Positions 35,530-43,697 of a stretch of 64,000 nucleotides of DNA are shown piece after piece. Position 1 is the first letter of the stretch, and each line of letters opens with the position of its first letter. The notes beneath the pieces are model-generated. The model saw only the letters and a list, made by a program, of their open reading frames with translations, did not search any database and was not told where the DNA came from. The DNA is from Geosporobacter subterraneus DSM 17957 (lineage in GTDB: Bacteria > Bacillota > Clostridia > Peptostreptococcales > Thermotaleaceae): contig NZ_FQZV01000012.1 of assembly GCF_900142145.1 (NCBI RefSeq), forward strand, positions 1 through 64,000, written 5' to 3'. Position numbers and translations under genes: made by a program.

Positions 35530-36738
35530 CTATATTATATATTCCCTTTCTTCGCAGGTTTCAATCCTATATGTCTTCCCATATGTTCCAGTGCATCCCT
35601 TTGTTTTTTGGATGAACATAAGGGCGATATCGTCTTGGTAAGCCTTTCCCAGTTCCTGTTGGTGTTCTTTCAGAATATAATCCATACAGCTTTCAGGGTC
35701 CTCTTGAAGCAGGCGAAATAACTTAAGCCTGTTGGCTTCAAGAAAATCATGAATCTTATCAACAGTCATATGCTTTCCCATTAAACCATCGGTATATAAA
35801 AGGACTGCATCCTCCTTTTCTATTTCTAAAATATGCTGCTCATAATCAGCCTCACGAAACATACCCAGGGGATATCCGTCCTGTGCTAAGGTGATGAAAC
35901 ACGCATCCTCCTTCTTGAAAAGGATGGGATAAGGATGCCCTCCATTGGCATAAGTTAACAAATCTTCCTGTATCATACCGACAAAAGCTGTAAAAGACAG
36001 CATAATATGCTCCGGCAGTATCCGTATAAATAATTCATTCATGTAGCTTAGTATTTCATCGGGCCGGCTCATTTTACTGCAGCAGTCGTGAAAGATAATC
36101 TTAATCATGGAAGAAGCCATGGCAGAGGCTACACCGTGCCCCTCAATATCTGCAATGATGAACCACAGGCGGTTCTCCACCTCAATGCAGTCGAAAAAAT
36201 CTCCCCCAACCTCGATACAGGGCACATACCTGCCGAATACATTTGCGGTCTCTAGTTTTTTTGACTTCGGCAGCAGGGAATTTTGAAATATATTGGCCAG
36301 CTGAAGCTCCTGCTTAACCTGCTTATAGAGATTCTCCAATGATTCCCGTTGTTCATAGTTCCGTATGGCATTTCTTACCTTGAAGGGAAGTACTACCTGC
36401 ATTTGTTTTACAGATAAAGGCTTGGTAAAGTAATCGTATGCCCCTAGCTCCAATGCTTTTTGTATGCTCTCAGTGTCATCTAACGCAGTATACACGATTA
36501 CAGGTAAATCTCTTTTATGGTTATTATTTTTGAGGTGCTCCAGTACAGAAAAGCCATCCTCCAAAGGCATCATTAAATCTAGAATCACTAAATCCATCTT
36601 TTCCTCTTGAATCAACTTCTCCGCTTCGATCCCATCTTCTGCTTCATAGAATATATAATGATCAGAGGGATTTTGCAAAACTGTTTTCATAATCTCCCGA
36701 TTCATCCACATATCGTCTACAATCAGTATTTTATACAT
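35530..36738 (-). CDS. Response regulator with PP2C-type (RsbU/SpoIIE) phosphatase output
   Basis: 402 aa from ATG 36738 (GAGGTGAAGAAT 6 bp upstream; GTG 36747 is inside that region). REC domain (about 1-125) with acidic pocket DD near residue 9, phosphoacceptor in LVILDLMMP and Lys in FTKPLS. A coiled linker (about 135-160) leads to a PP2C domain (about 170-385) with CIEVGGDFFDCIEV, IADIEGHGVASAMASSMIKI and a C-terminal DDIALMF. These enzymes dephosphorylate anti-sigma-factor antagonists. No antagonist or anti-sigma gene is adjacent, so the target is elsewhere. Likely co-transcribed with the hybrid kinase upstream. Confidence 0.9.
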   Translation of the reverse strand: MYKILIVDDMWMNREIMKTVLQNPSDHYIFYEAEDGIEAEKLIQEEKMDLVILDLMMPLEDGFSVLEHLKNNNHKRDLPVIVYTALDDTESIQKALELGAYDYFTKPLSVKQMQVVLPFKVRNAIRNYEQRESLENLYKQVKQELQLANIFQNSLLPKSKKLETANVFGRYVPCIEVGGDFFDCIEVENRLWFIIADIEGHGVASAMASSMIKIIFHDCCSKMSRPDEILSYMNELFIRILPEHIMLSFTAFVGMIQEDLLTYANGGHPYPILFKKEDACFITLAQDGYPLGMFREADYEQHILEIEKEDAVLLYTDGLMGKHMTVDKIHDFLEANRLKLFRLLQEDPESCMDYILKEHQQELGKAYQDDIALMFIQKTKGCTGTYGKTYRIETCEEREYII

Positions 36739-36813
36739 ATTCTTCACCTCTATTAATCCTGCTGATCAACAACACCCCGTTCACTGAAAATATTCAATCC
36801 CATTGGACTCATT

Positions 36814-38778
36814 TCATTGCTTTCTATCTGCCAATACCTCACTCAGCGTCCTTTTTACCAATATAAACTCCTTGTGAAGCCGCGGCATCAGCTGTGCTGC
36901 AACAGATAGTTTTTCTCCTGCAGCAGCTGCTTCAAGTTCCTTGGCTAAGGCGGATAAATTCAGGGCTCCCACATAGGCACTGCTGGATTTGATGTTATGG
37001 GCCCCTGCTCTAAGATTTTTCATATCCTTATTCTTTAAATGCAGATTCATAGATTGAAGCAGCTCGGCTGTAGTATTCAGATATCCCTCCAACAACCGGG
37101 CCAGAAATATGCCACTGTTATTCTGCTCCCCTATATCTTCCAAGTCCTTTAATACTTCTTCACAGATTGCATCTTCTGATTCCGGTGAGCTTTTTGCCGG
37201 CGTGTCCATTTTCTTTTCTATGCCGCCGCACCATTTTTCAAGTATGGAACTTAAACCCTGCAAGGTTGTGGGTTTTGCAATATAATCGGTCATCCCGGAA
37301 ACCATGCATTTCTCTTTCTCTTCTAGAAGGGCATTTCCTGTCATAGCAATAATAGGCACCTTTGCAGTCTGGGAGTCCTCTATACTGCGAATTAACTGCG
37401 CCGTTTTATAGCCGTCTATATCGGGCAGCTGACAGTCCATTAATATTGCAGCAAAGGAATGCTGCATGACTGTCTTGACCGCTTCTCTACCGTTTGAAAC
37501 GCTTTGAGCCTTATATCCCAGTTTATTTAACTGATGCAGAATTACTTTCTGATTCACGGGATTATCTTCTACCACAAGAATGCTGCCTGCAGCGATTCTA
37601 TCCTCTGTTTTTATGCTTTTTTTATCTCCGATCATCTTGCGTTCATCTCCAATATCCGTCTGTCCTGCCTTTGGCAAAGATAGGATTACAGAAAAGGTTG
37701 ACCCCTTTCCTTTTTCACTTTCCACCCTTATTTCTCCTCCCATGAGTTTTATGATTTCCTCACAGATTGCCAGTCCCAATCCGGTTCCATGGTGCTGCTT
37801 CCCGCTCTGTTGATGCTCTTGTACAAAAGGTTTAAATATATCTTTTATACTGTCTTTTGCTATGCCGATGCCCGTATCTTCAACCTCTAAAACTATTTTT
37901 GCAGTTTTTTCCGTTTCCTCCAAAATTCTACTCTTCGCTATGATACGGCCTTCATTTGTAAACTTAACTGCATTATTCAACAGATTCAGCATGACCTGCC
38001 TTAGGCGGATTCCGTCCCCTATTAGGTATAGAGGTTTGTCTAAATCCGTTTGATGCAACAAAGTGATCTTTTTCCTGCGAGCTTCCGCTTCTACAAGCTT
38101 TAAAGAACTGTCTATCACCTGTCTGGCTTCAAATATCTGTTTATTTAGAGAAATCTTTCTTGCCTCCAGCTTCGACAAATCCAATATATCTTCTATAATA
38201 TGCAGCAACAAATAACTAGAATCCAAAATAATATCCGTATACCCCCGCTGTTCCTCCGTCAGAGATGTTTCCCGCAGGAGCTCTGCCATCCCCATGATGC
38301 TGTTCATAGGGGTTCTAATCTCATGACTGATGTTTCTAATCAATTCACCTTTTTCCAAATAAGCCGCTTCTGCTGCATCCTTTGCCTCTTGAAGCTTTCT
38401 GTTTAAATCCACCAGCTCCGTAATATTTCTGCCCACACCTGCTACTTGTACCACTTCACCGGCATCATCATAGATGGGGGATAGCGATGTCTGTATGAAA
38501 TTCAAAACACCATTTATATAAGTTGACCACTGGTAGATTACATTTTCCCCTTTTAGTGCCCGCTCATTTGCTGCTATATGAACTCTTCCCTTTTCTTCCC
38601 CCATGATTTCAACAGCGGTTTTACCAATAAAATCCTCTTGATCAGCTGATCCTCTTTCTAGCCATTTCCCGAAAACAGCTATGTGTTTATGATTCCGGTC
38701 TAATAAAAATACAACATCATTCACACTATTCAAGATATCCCTATACAGCTTTTCTTTGTCTTCTATTTTCCTCATCAT
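36814..38778 (-). CDS. Hybrid sensor histidine kinase (PAS-HisKA-HATPase-REC-Hpt)
   Basis: About 654 aa from ATG 38778 (GGGAGA upstream); a longer start at 38859-38865 is possible, so the start is uncertain. PAS domain (about 15-120), HisKA with NISHEIRTPMNSIMG, and HATPase with NAVKFT, DTGIGI and HGTGLGLAI boxes follow. A REC domain has VVEDNPVNQKV and ILMDCQLPDIDGY. A C-terminal Hpt carries the phosphorelay His in AHNIKSSSAYVGA. No membrane segment, so a cytoplasmic sensor. The Hpt domain could pass phosphate to the REC domain of the adjacent PP2C regulator, 66 bp downstream. Confidence 0.9.
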   Translation of the reverse strand: MMRKIEDKEKLYRDILNSVNDVVFLLDRNHKHIAVFGKWLERGSADQEDFIGKTAVEIMGEEKGRVHIAANERALKGENVIYQWSTYINGVLNFIQTSLSPIYDDAGEVVQVAGVGRNITELVDLNRKLQEAKDAAEAAYLEKGELIRNISHEIRTPMNSIMGMAELLRETSLTEEQRGYTDIILDSSYLLLHIIEDILDLSKLEARKISLNKQIFEARQVIDSSLKLVEAEARRKKITLLHQTDLDKPLYLIGDGIRLRQVMLNLLNNAVKFTNEGRIIAKSRILEETEKTAKIVLEVEDTGIGIAKDSIKDIFKPFVQEHQQSGKQHHGTGLGLAICEEIIKLMGGEIRVESEKGKGSTFSVILSLPKAGQTDIGDERKMIGDKKSIKTEDRIAAGSILVVEDNPVNQKVILHQLNKLGYKAQSVSNGREAVKTVMQHSFAAILMDCQLPDIDGYKTAQLIRSIEDSQTAKVPIIAMTGNALLEEKEKCMVSGMTDYIAKPTTLQGLSSILEKWCGGIEKKMDTPAKSSPESEDAICEEVLKDLEDIGEQNNSGIFLARLLEGYLNTTAELLQSMNLHLKNKDMKNLRAGAHNIKSSSAYVGALNLSALAKELEAAAAGEKLSVAAQLMPRLHKEFILVKRTLSEVLADRKQ

Positions 38779-38934
38779 ACAGGTGTTTTCTCCCATATCC
38801 AGCTTATACAATATTCTTGGCTCTATTCTCACTGCTACTATTAATACTATCTTCTCCATGGGCAAGAATCAATAACTATTTGCTCATTTAAATACAAACA
38901 AGACTGTTTATGAGCAGTCAATGGATTGGCAGTT

Positions 38935-39399
38935 TTATAGATGGAAAATAACACTGCTGTCTATTAAATTCCCTTTTTCATAGGTAATTTTTCCTGAAAA
39001 GAAATGATCCTGCTCCATCCACCGTAGAAATAACCGATCCCCTTCCCACAAATTCAGGTTTTCCAGTTCCCCTTTATCAACCCACTGCAGCACTCCTTCC
39101 GAAGAATCGGTAATCTCTCCGGAAAAATTCCTGGCAACAAATAAAAAAACATACCAATCCTCTTCATCCTTGAATCTTGGAAAGGTTAAGATACCCTTAA
39201 GGGTTGGAGCATGAATGCTTAAGCCGCTTTCTTCCCTCACTTCCCGGATAATACATTCTTCCGGAGTTTCTCCCGGCTCCATCTTTCCTCCTAATCCAAT
39301 CCATTTTCCATGGTGTACATCATTGGCTTTTTTAATTCGATGCAGCATGAGATATTGATTTTCCCTCTCAATATAGCAGATGGTCGAAAGCTTCATCAT
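38935..39399 (-). CDS. Nudix hydrolase (MutT/8-oxo-dGTP diphosphatase-like)
   Basis: 154 aa. The Nudix box runs GGKMEPGETPEECIIREVRE followed by ESG (about 37-59), matching GX5EX7REUXEEXGU. W at HHGKWIGLGG and DEEDWYVFLF fit the YjhB/MutT-2 type that hydrolyses oxidised nucleotides. AGAGGAGAAATC lies before the ATG. It lies 17 bp after motB on the same strand and is probably co-transcribed; no functional link is obvious. Confidence 0.88.
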   Translation of the reverse strand: MMKLSTICYIERENQYLMLHRIKKANDVHHGKWIGLGGKMEPGETPEECIIREVREESGLSIHAPTLKGILTFPRFKDEEDWYVFLFVARNFSGEITDSSEGVLQWVDKGELENLNLWEGDRLFLRWMEQDHFFSGKITYEKGNLIDSSVIFHL

Positions 39400-39416
39400 G
39401 ATTTCTCCTCTATGCT

Positions 39417-40121
39417 TTAATTAACGATGGTAATCTCAATTCTTCTATTTTTGGCTCTACCCTTGGACGTAGCATTTGTATCAATGGGATTATGTTCCCC
39501 AAAGCCGCTGACAGACACCCGTTCCTTATGAATTCCTTTCTTCTCCGTGAAAAACTTCACTACATTAATCGATCGCGCTACAGACAGCTCCCAGTTAGAA
39601 GGAAATTCCGGTGTACAAATAGGTATATTATCCGTATACCCTTCCACGATAATAGGGTTGTTGATGCTTTTCAGTTTGTCCCCTACCTTGTGAAGGATCA
39701 TATAACCTTCTTCGGAAATTGCAGCTTTCCCACTATCAAAAAGAATGCTGTCTTTAAAACGAATCAGCAGCCCTCTTTCGTTTTCCAGGATATCCACTGC
39801 ATCCATTAAATTCTTTTCCCTCAAAAAGCTAATGAAATCCTCCTTTGAGGTTTTTATATCATTTTTTATATCCTGCAGTCCAAAAAGTTGGGCCGCAAGA
39901 GATTCCTTTTCACTCCTTAACTTTGTATTCTCTGTATGGAGCTGTTCTACCTCCGCTGTAAGGGTGTTTCGAACCTGGTAGAGTGCAGAAAGCTCCTTGG
40001 TGGAAAAAGTAAAGAATATGATAAAGAAGCATAGGATAATCGTAATCATATCGCTGTAGGTAATCAGCCAGGTACTGGAGAATTCTATTTCATGCTTTTT
40101 ATCTTCAGGATTCCAACTCAT
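39417..40121 (-). CDS. motB: MotB/OmpA-domain stator protein
   Basis: 234 aa. A single N-terminal membrane helix with the ion-carrying Asp in TYSDMITIILCFFIIFFTFS (about 21-42). A coiled-coil stretch (45-90) leads to an OmpA-like peptidoglycan-binding domain (about 110-232) with VEGYTDNIPI, NWELSVARSINVVKF and GRAKNRRIEI. With the MotA-like gene it would form a 5:2 ion-driven stator. It overlaps motA by 17 bp. No flagellar genes are in the window, so the pair may drive flagella from a separate locus or another process. Confidence 0.85.
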   Translation of the reverse strand: MSWNPEDKKHEIEFSSTWLITYSDMITIILCFFIIFFTFSTKELSALYQVRNTLTAEVEQLHTENTKLRSEKESLAAQLFGLQDIKNDIKTSKEDFISFLREKNLMDAVDILENERGLLIRFKDSILFDSGKAAISEEGYMILHKVGDKLKSINNPIIVEGYTDNIPICTPEFPSNWELSVARSINVVKFFTEKKGIHKERVSVSGFGEHNPIDTNATSKGRAKNRRIEITIVN

Positions 40122-40929
40122 AGGCAGTCAAATTCCTTTCTTCCATTCTGTTTCTTGGATACTCCAGGCGATGACTTTCTTTTAGCATCACATTCATTTT
40201 ATCGAATACGTTTCTTGGCGAATCATTTTGAGCAATCAACAATATTCCCTCCGTAATCATGGCAAACCGCAGCATATTTCTGTCGATATATTCTTTCAGC
40301 CGTCCCATCAGAGGTACTGCTGCAAAGTTGGCGATAAGCCCGCCGTAGAGGGTACTTACCAGTGCATAAGCCATGTTGTTCATGATCATATCAGTTTTAT
40401 CCATGTTAGAAAGCAGTCCGATCATTCCGACCAGAGTGCCTATTAAACCAAAGGAGGGTGCTACATGGGAAATCATCTTCAATACATTGTAGGACCGATA
40501 TAGATTTGCTCTTCTGGATTCCATATCCTTTTCTAAAATATCCCGCATGACTTCCGGTTTTTTATAGTCATTGAGCAGGATCATCGCATCCCTCAAAAAG
40601 GTTTGGTTTTCCCTTTCAATTTCTGATTGGATGGATAAAATCCCTTCCCTTTTCACTTTTACACTAAGCTGGTGGAGCTTGTGGATATCCCCTGCATAAT
40701 CAATTTTGTCCGTAAAGCTGGCCCGAATCATTTTAGCGGTTGCGATTAAGGTGTCAAAGGAGAAACTGATAATGACCGATAAGATAATTCCTGCAAAAAT
40801 AATTTCCAGGGCTGTAAGATTAAAAAACGCCCTTAAGGATATACTGCCCAGCAAAGAATGTATAATCAATAACACTAAAGCACCGATGACTGCAAGCTTG
40901 ATATATTGATCCCGGCTCTCTATTTTCAT
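40105..40929 (-). CDS. motA: MotA/TolQ/ExbB family proton-channel protein
   Basis: 274 aa. Four membrane segments (about 10-28, 38-55, 155-175 and 185-205), with the family core SYNVLKMISHVAPSFGLIGT and LVGMIGLL, then a C-terminal cytoplasmic segment. RBS GTTAGGAGGCAG before the ATG. The 17-bp overlap with the MotB-like gene shows coupled translation. Its cytoplasmic loop is as long as in MotA rather than ExbB. Confidence 0.85.
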   Translation of the reverse strand: MKIESRDQYIKLAVIGALVLLIIHSLLGSISLRAFFNLTALEIIFAGIILSVIISFSFDTLIATAKMIRASFTDKIDYAGDIHKLHQLSVKVKREGILSIQSEIERENQTFLRDAMILLNDYKKPEVMRDILEKDMESRRANLYRSYNVLKMISHVAPSFGLIGTLVGMIGLLSNMDKTDMIMNNMAYALVSTLYGGLIANFAAVPLMGRLKEYIDRNMLRFAMITEGILLIAQNDSPRNVFDKMNVMLKESHRLEYPRNRMEERNLTAYELES

Positions 40930-40999
40930 GAACTGCCTCCTAACTATGTATTATACGCTATTATGATTGTATCATATTTTTGAGGATATTGTCGTAAAA

Positions 41000-41660
41000 G
41001 AAAAAAACAGTACTACAGGATTATCTGCTGTATCCTGCTCATAAATTTCTCTGGAATAGAAAAACCTAAATGCTGACGGATATGATGTTGGCCCTACAGC
41101 GTAAAGGCTGCCATAATATCAATTTGGTTTCACCGGGGCATATCATCCCCCAGATTGTCGAAGCTATCTACATTGCCGCCAACAGGGGATTGCAGATTCC
41201 CATCGTTTACAACAGCAATGGTTATGATTTGACGGATTCTCTAAGACTGTTGAAAGATATTATAGATATCTATCTCCCTGATCTAAAGTTTGCAGACGAT
41301 GAAAAAGCTTACCGGTACATGGGTGTGAAGCATTACTATACCATAGCAAAGGAAGCCCTTCGGGAAATGCACGATCAGGTAGGAGGCCTCCGGACCGATG
41401 ACAACAATGTTGCCTATCGGGGATTGATGATTCGTCATCTGGTACTTCCTGAGAATCTGGCAGATACGGATAAAATCATGGATTTTATTGTACAGGAGCT
41501 GGGTCCTGATACCTATGTCAATATTATGCCCCAATATTACCCTGCGCATCAGGCCTATAACTATCCGGAGCTGAGCCGCAGCATCACAAAGAAAGAATAC
41601 CAGCAGGCAGTATCTGCGGCTAAAGCAGCGGGACTAAAGGGCTTGGTGCATTCATTATAA
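41000..41660 (+). pseudogene. 5'-truncated PflX-like radical SAM protein
   Basis: From about 41070 the frame matches the C-terminal two thirds of PflX-type radical SAM proteins (COG1313): LALQRKGCHNINLVSPGHII, IPIVYNSNGYD, DIYLPDLKFAD, YRGLMIRHLVLPE, YVNIMPQYYPAH. Normal members are about 300 aa with a CX3CX2C cluster near residue 70-80. That cluster and everything before it are missing, and 41000-41069 carries stops in this frame. No ribosome site precedes the apparent start. Cannot be a working radical SAM enzyme. Confidence 0.82.
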
Positions 41661-41680
41661 GCATCCTTCCAAGGAGATGC

Positions 41681-41839
41681 GAGCTTAATTATCCTGTAGG
41701 CTGCAGCGGTAGAGCCAAGGGAACGGATTTAGTCTATATCGGAAGAGAGCTCCTTCGAAATCCCTATTGGCCCCTAGAAGCAGCCAAGGCCCTGAACACG
41801 GATATTCCGTGACCTAAGCAATATGAAAGAAGTAAATAA
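41681..41839 (+). pseudogene. C-terminal fragment of an NADH:flavin oxidoreductase (OYE/YqjM family)
   Basis: In one frame 41681-41839 reads KGTDLVYIGRELLRNPYWPL, then EAAKALNTDIP, a TGA at 41810-41812, and PKQYERSK before TAA. OYE-family proteins end in 'DLV.iGRe.L.nP.wp..aa..L......wp.QY.r', so the TGA occupies the position of a Trp codon. Only the last 50 or so residues survive, and the 5' part is gone. It directly follows the PflX-like remnant. Confidence 0.65.
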
Positions 41840-41843
41840 TCAA

Positions 41844-41878
41844 CAAAAGGATTTGCTCTTTTTAGCAAGTCCTTTTTT
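41844..41878 (+). terminator. Intrinsic terminator
   Basis: AAAAGGATTTGCT / AGCAAGTCCTTTTTT with one mismatch and a T6 tract, 5 bp after the OYE fragment stop. Confidence 0.7.
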
Positions 41879-41944
41879 GGTGACTTTTTTCCTTGAATCC
41901 GTTACAATAATCTTAAGACATCATTGCAGCGGAGGGTTTTATTT

Positions 41945-42694
41945 ATGGACTTAAAAGTTATCTATCTTTGCTTTTTTGGCTTTCTTGCCCAATTTGTGGA
42001 TTCTATTGCGGGAGGCGGCGGTTTGATTAGCATTCCTGCTCTTTTCGCCTTTGGCGTTCCCCCCCACTTTGCTCTGGGCACCAATAAATTCGGCGCCATG
42101 TTTGGAACAGTTTCCAGTTCTATTGCCTTTATCCGATCAAAGAATATCCACAAGGAGCTTTTAATGTATATGATTCCCTGCACGATTTTAGGCGCTGTGC
42201 TGGGTGTAAATACCGTATTGATGATCAATCAAAAAATTCTTAATGCCATCGTACTTGTATTGCTGCTGGTTGTATGTGCCTATACGGTACTAAAAAAGGA
42301 CATGGGCAGTGAGGATCGTTTCACAGGAATGACTAGAAGAAATATACTGATTGGATGTGCTATAGCCTTAATCCTTGGTTTTTACGATGGGTTCTTTGGA
42401 CCCGGTGCCGGTTCTTTTCTCATCTTTTCCTTTATTACCTTCTTGGGCTTTAACTTTTTGCAAAGCTGTGGAAATGGAAAAATACTCAATGCCTGCAGCG
42501 GAGTTACCTCCTTTATTGTTTTTGCCCTGCACGGCAAGGTGATCTACAGCATCGGAATTCCCCTGGCTATCTCTATGATATTAGGGGCTTTAGTCGGTAC
42601 CCGGCTGGCCATCCGCAACGGAGCGAAGCTGATTAAGCCTATTTTTATCCTGATTTCTATTTCCTTTATTATTAAGCTTTCATTTAATCTGTAG
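41945..42694 (+). CDS. TSUP family transporter (TauE/SafE)
   Basis: 249 aa from ATG 41945 (GGAGGG 8 bp upstream). Eight membrane helices with the duplicated TSUP motif: DSIAGGGGLISIPALFAFGV near the start and GFYDGFFGPGAGSFLIFSFI in the second half. Family members export sulfite, sulfoacetate or other small organosulfur or organic anions. The substrate is not predictable from context. Its own terminator follows. Confidence 0.9.
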   Translation: MDLKVIYLCFFGFLAQFVDSIAGGGGLISIPALFAFGVPPHFALGTNKFGAMFGTVSSSIAFIRSKNIHKELLMYMIPCTILGAVLGVNTVLMINQKILNAIVLVLLLVVCAYTVLKKDMGSEDRFTGMTRRNILIGCAIALILGFYDGFFGPGAGSFLIFSFITFLGFNFLQSCGNGKILNACSGVTSFIVFALHGKVIYSIGIPLAISMILGALVGTRLAIRNGAKLIKPIFILISISFIIKLSFNL

Positions 42695-42700
42695 TATATT

Positions 42701-42726
42701 AAAAACCCGCCAAATAGGCGGGTTTT
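42701..42726. terminator. Bidirectional terminator between TSUP gene and ilv operon
   Basis: AAAAACCCGCC / GGCGGGTTTT, 9-10 bp stem with 5-nt loop (AAATA) and T's on plus. It may also end the ilv operon (ilvE stop at 42774). Confidence 0.75.
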
Positions 42727-42773
42727 GTATTTGATGTTTCATTATCTACGATTGCGCAACTATCTCGTATTCT

Positions 42774-43685
42774 TTAATAAACTGGAGTGCAGAAATGGGC
42801 ATATTTTAGATTTCTGCCTGTTGTTAAGCCAAAGAACAGCTTTTTAATCTCTCTGCATACCTCTCCCTGTTCTCCGTTTCCAACCTTCCGATTGTCTACT
42901 TCGATCACTGGGGTGACCTCCATGGCCGTCCCACTGAAGAATACTTCTTGGGCTGAGTAGAGTTCTGTGCGTGCAACACTTCTTTCCACAATCTCTAACC
43001 CCAGCTCTTCCTTCGCCAGTACCATAACCGTGTTGCGGGTAATTCCTTCTAAAATATGATCTGCAGGAGAAGGTGTGATCAGTTTTCCATTCTTCACCAG
43101 AAAGATATTTTCTCCCGGCCCCTCACAAACATAACCCTGATCTGTCAGAAGAATTGCTTCATCATATCCATTTTGCAACGCTTCCAAGGATGCCAGTGCA
43201 GAGTTCAAGTAGGCAGCTGTAGCCTTGGTCCTTGGGGGCAACATGGTATCAGAGATTCTTCTCCAAGTAGACACTGCAGCGCGAAAGGCCTCCTTGCCGG
43301 CAAAGTTGCCCATGGGTTGGCAGTATATTAAGATGCGGTTATCGTCATCATAGAGGGTTGGGAATAGGTGATCAGAACCCTTAAATGCAACCGGTCTAAT
43401 ATATACTGTGGTTTTGAAGTTATTTTTTCTAAGTAATACCAACGTCCACTCACACAGCTCCTCAGCAGTGTAAGGGATCTGGATGTAGAGGGCTTTACAG
43501 GATTCCAGCAGCCTCTGATAATGCTCCTTCAGACGAAAAGCGTATAGCTGCTGCGCTTCCTCATCCCAATAGGCCCGAATGCCTTCGAAACACCCGAGTC
43601 CATAATTAAAGGCCTTAGAACGAATGCTAATATTTACTTTGCTTTCCTCCAAGATCTCCCCTTGGTAAAAAACATAAGACTCCAT
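42774..43685 (-). CDS. ilvE: Branched-chain amino acid aminotransferase
   Basis: 303 aa, fold-type IV PLP aminotransferase. The PLP lysine is in PPRTKATAAYLNSALA (about K153); GYVCEGPGENIFLVKNGKLI and EGITRNTVM are conserved. It performs the last step of Ile, Leu and Val synthesis, transaminating branched-chain 2-oxo acids with glutamate. Last gene of the ilvN-C-D-B-E operon, 12 bp after ilvB; TAGGGGGATG before the ATG. Confidence 0.93.
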   Translation of the reverse strand: MESYVFYQGEILEESKVNISIRSKAFNYGLGCFEGIRAYWDEEAQQLYAFRLKEHYQRLLESCKALYIQIPYTAEELCEWTLVLLRKNNFKTTVYIRPVAFKGSDHLFPTLYDDDNRILIYCQPMGNFAGKEAFRAAVSTWRRISDTMLPPRTKATAAYLNSALASLEALQNGYDEAILLTDQGYVCEGPGENIFLVKNGKLITPSPADHILEGITRNTVMVLAKEELGLEIVERSVARTELYSAQEVFFSGTAMEVTPVIEVDNRKVGNGEQGEVCREIKKLFFGLTTGRNLKYAHFCTPVY

Positions 43686-43697
43686 CTTTTCATCCCC

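Noticed and set aside
41681-41839. TGA at 41810 as a selenocysteine or recoded tryptophan codon
   Set aside because: The gene is only a 3' fragment, there is no SECIS-like hairpin recognised, and other genes in the window use TGG for Trp and TGA as a stop.
41924-41944. TTG start for the TSUP transporter at 41924
   Set aside because: It would place the GGAGGG ribosome site inside the coding region; ATG 41945 is 8 bp after it.
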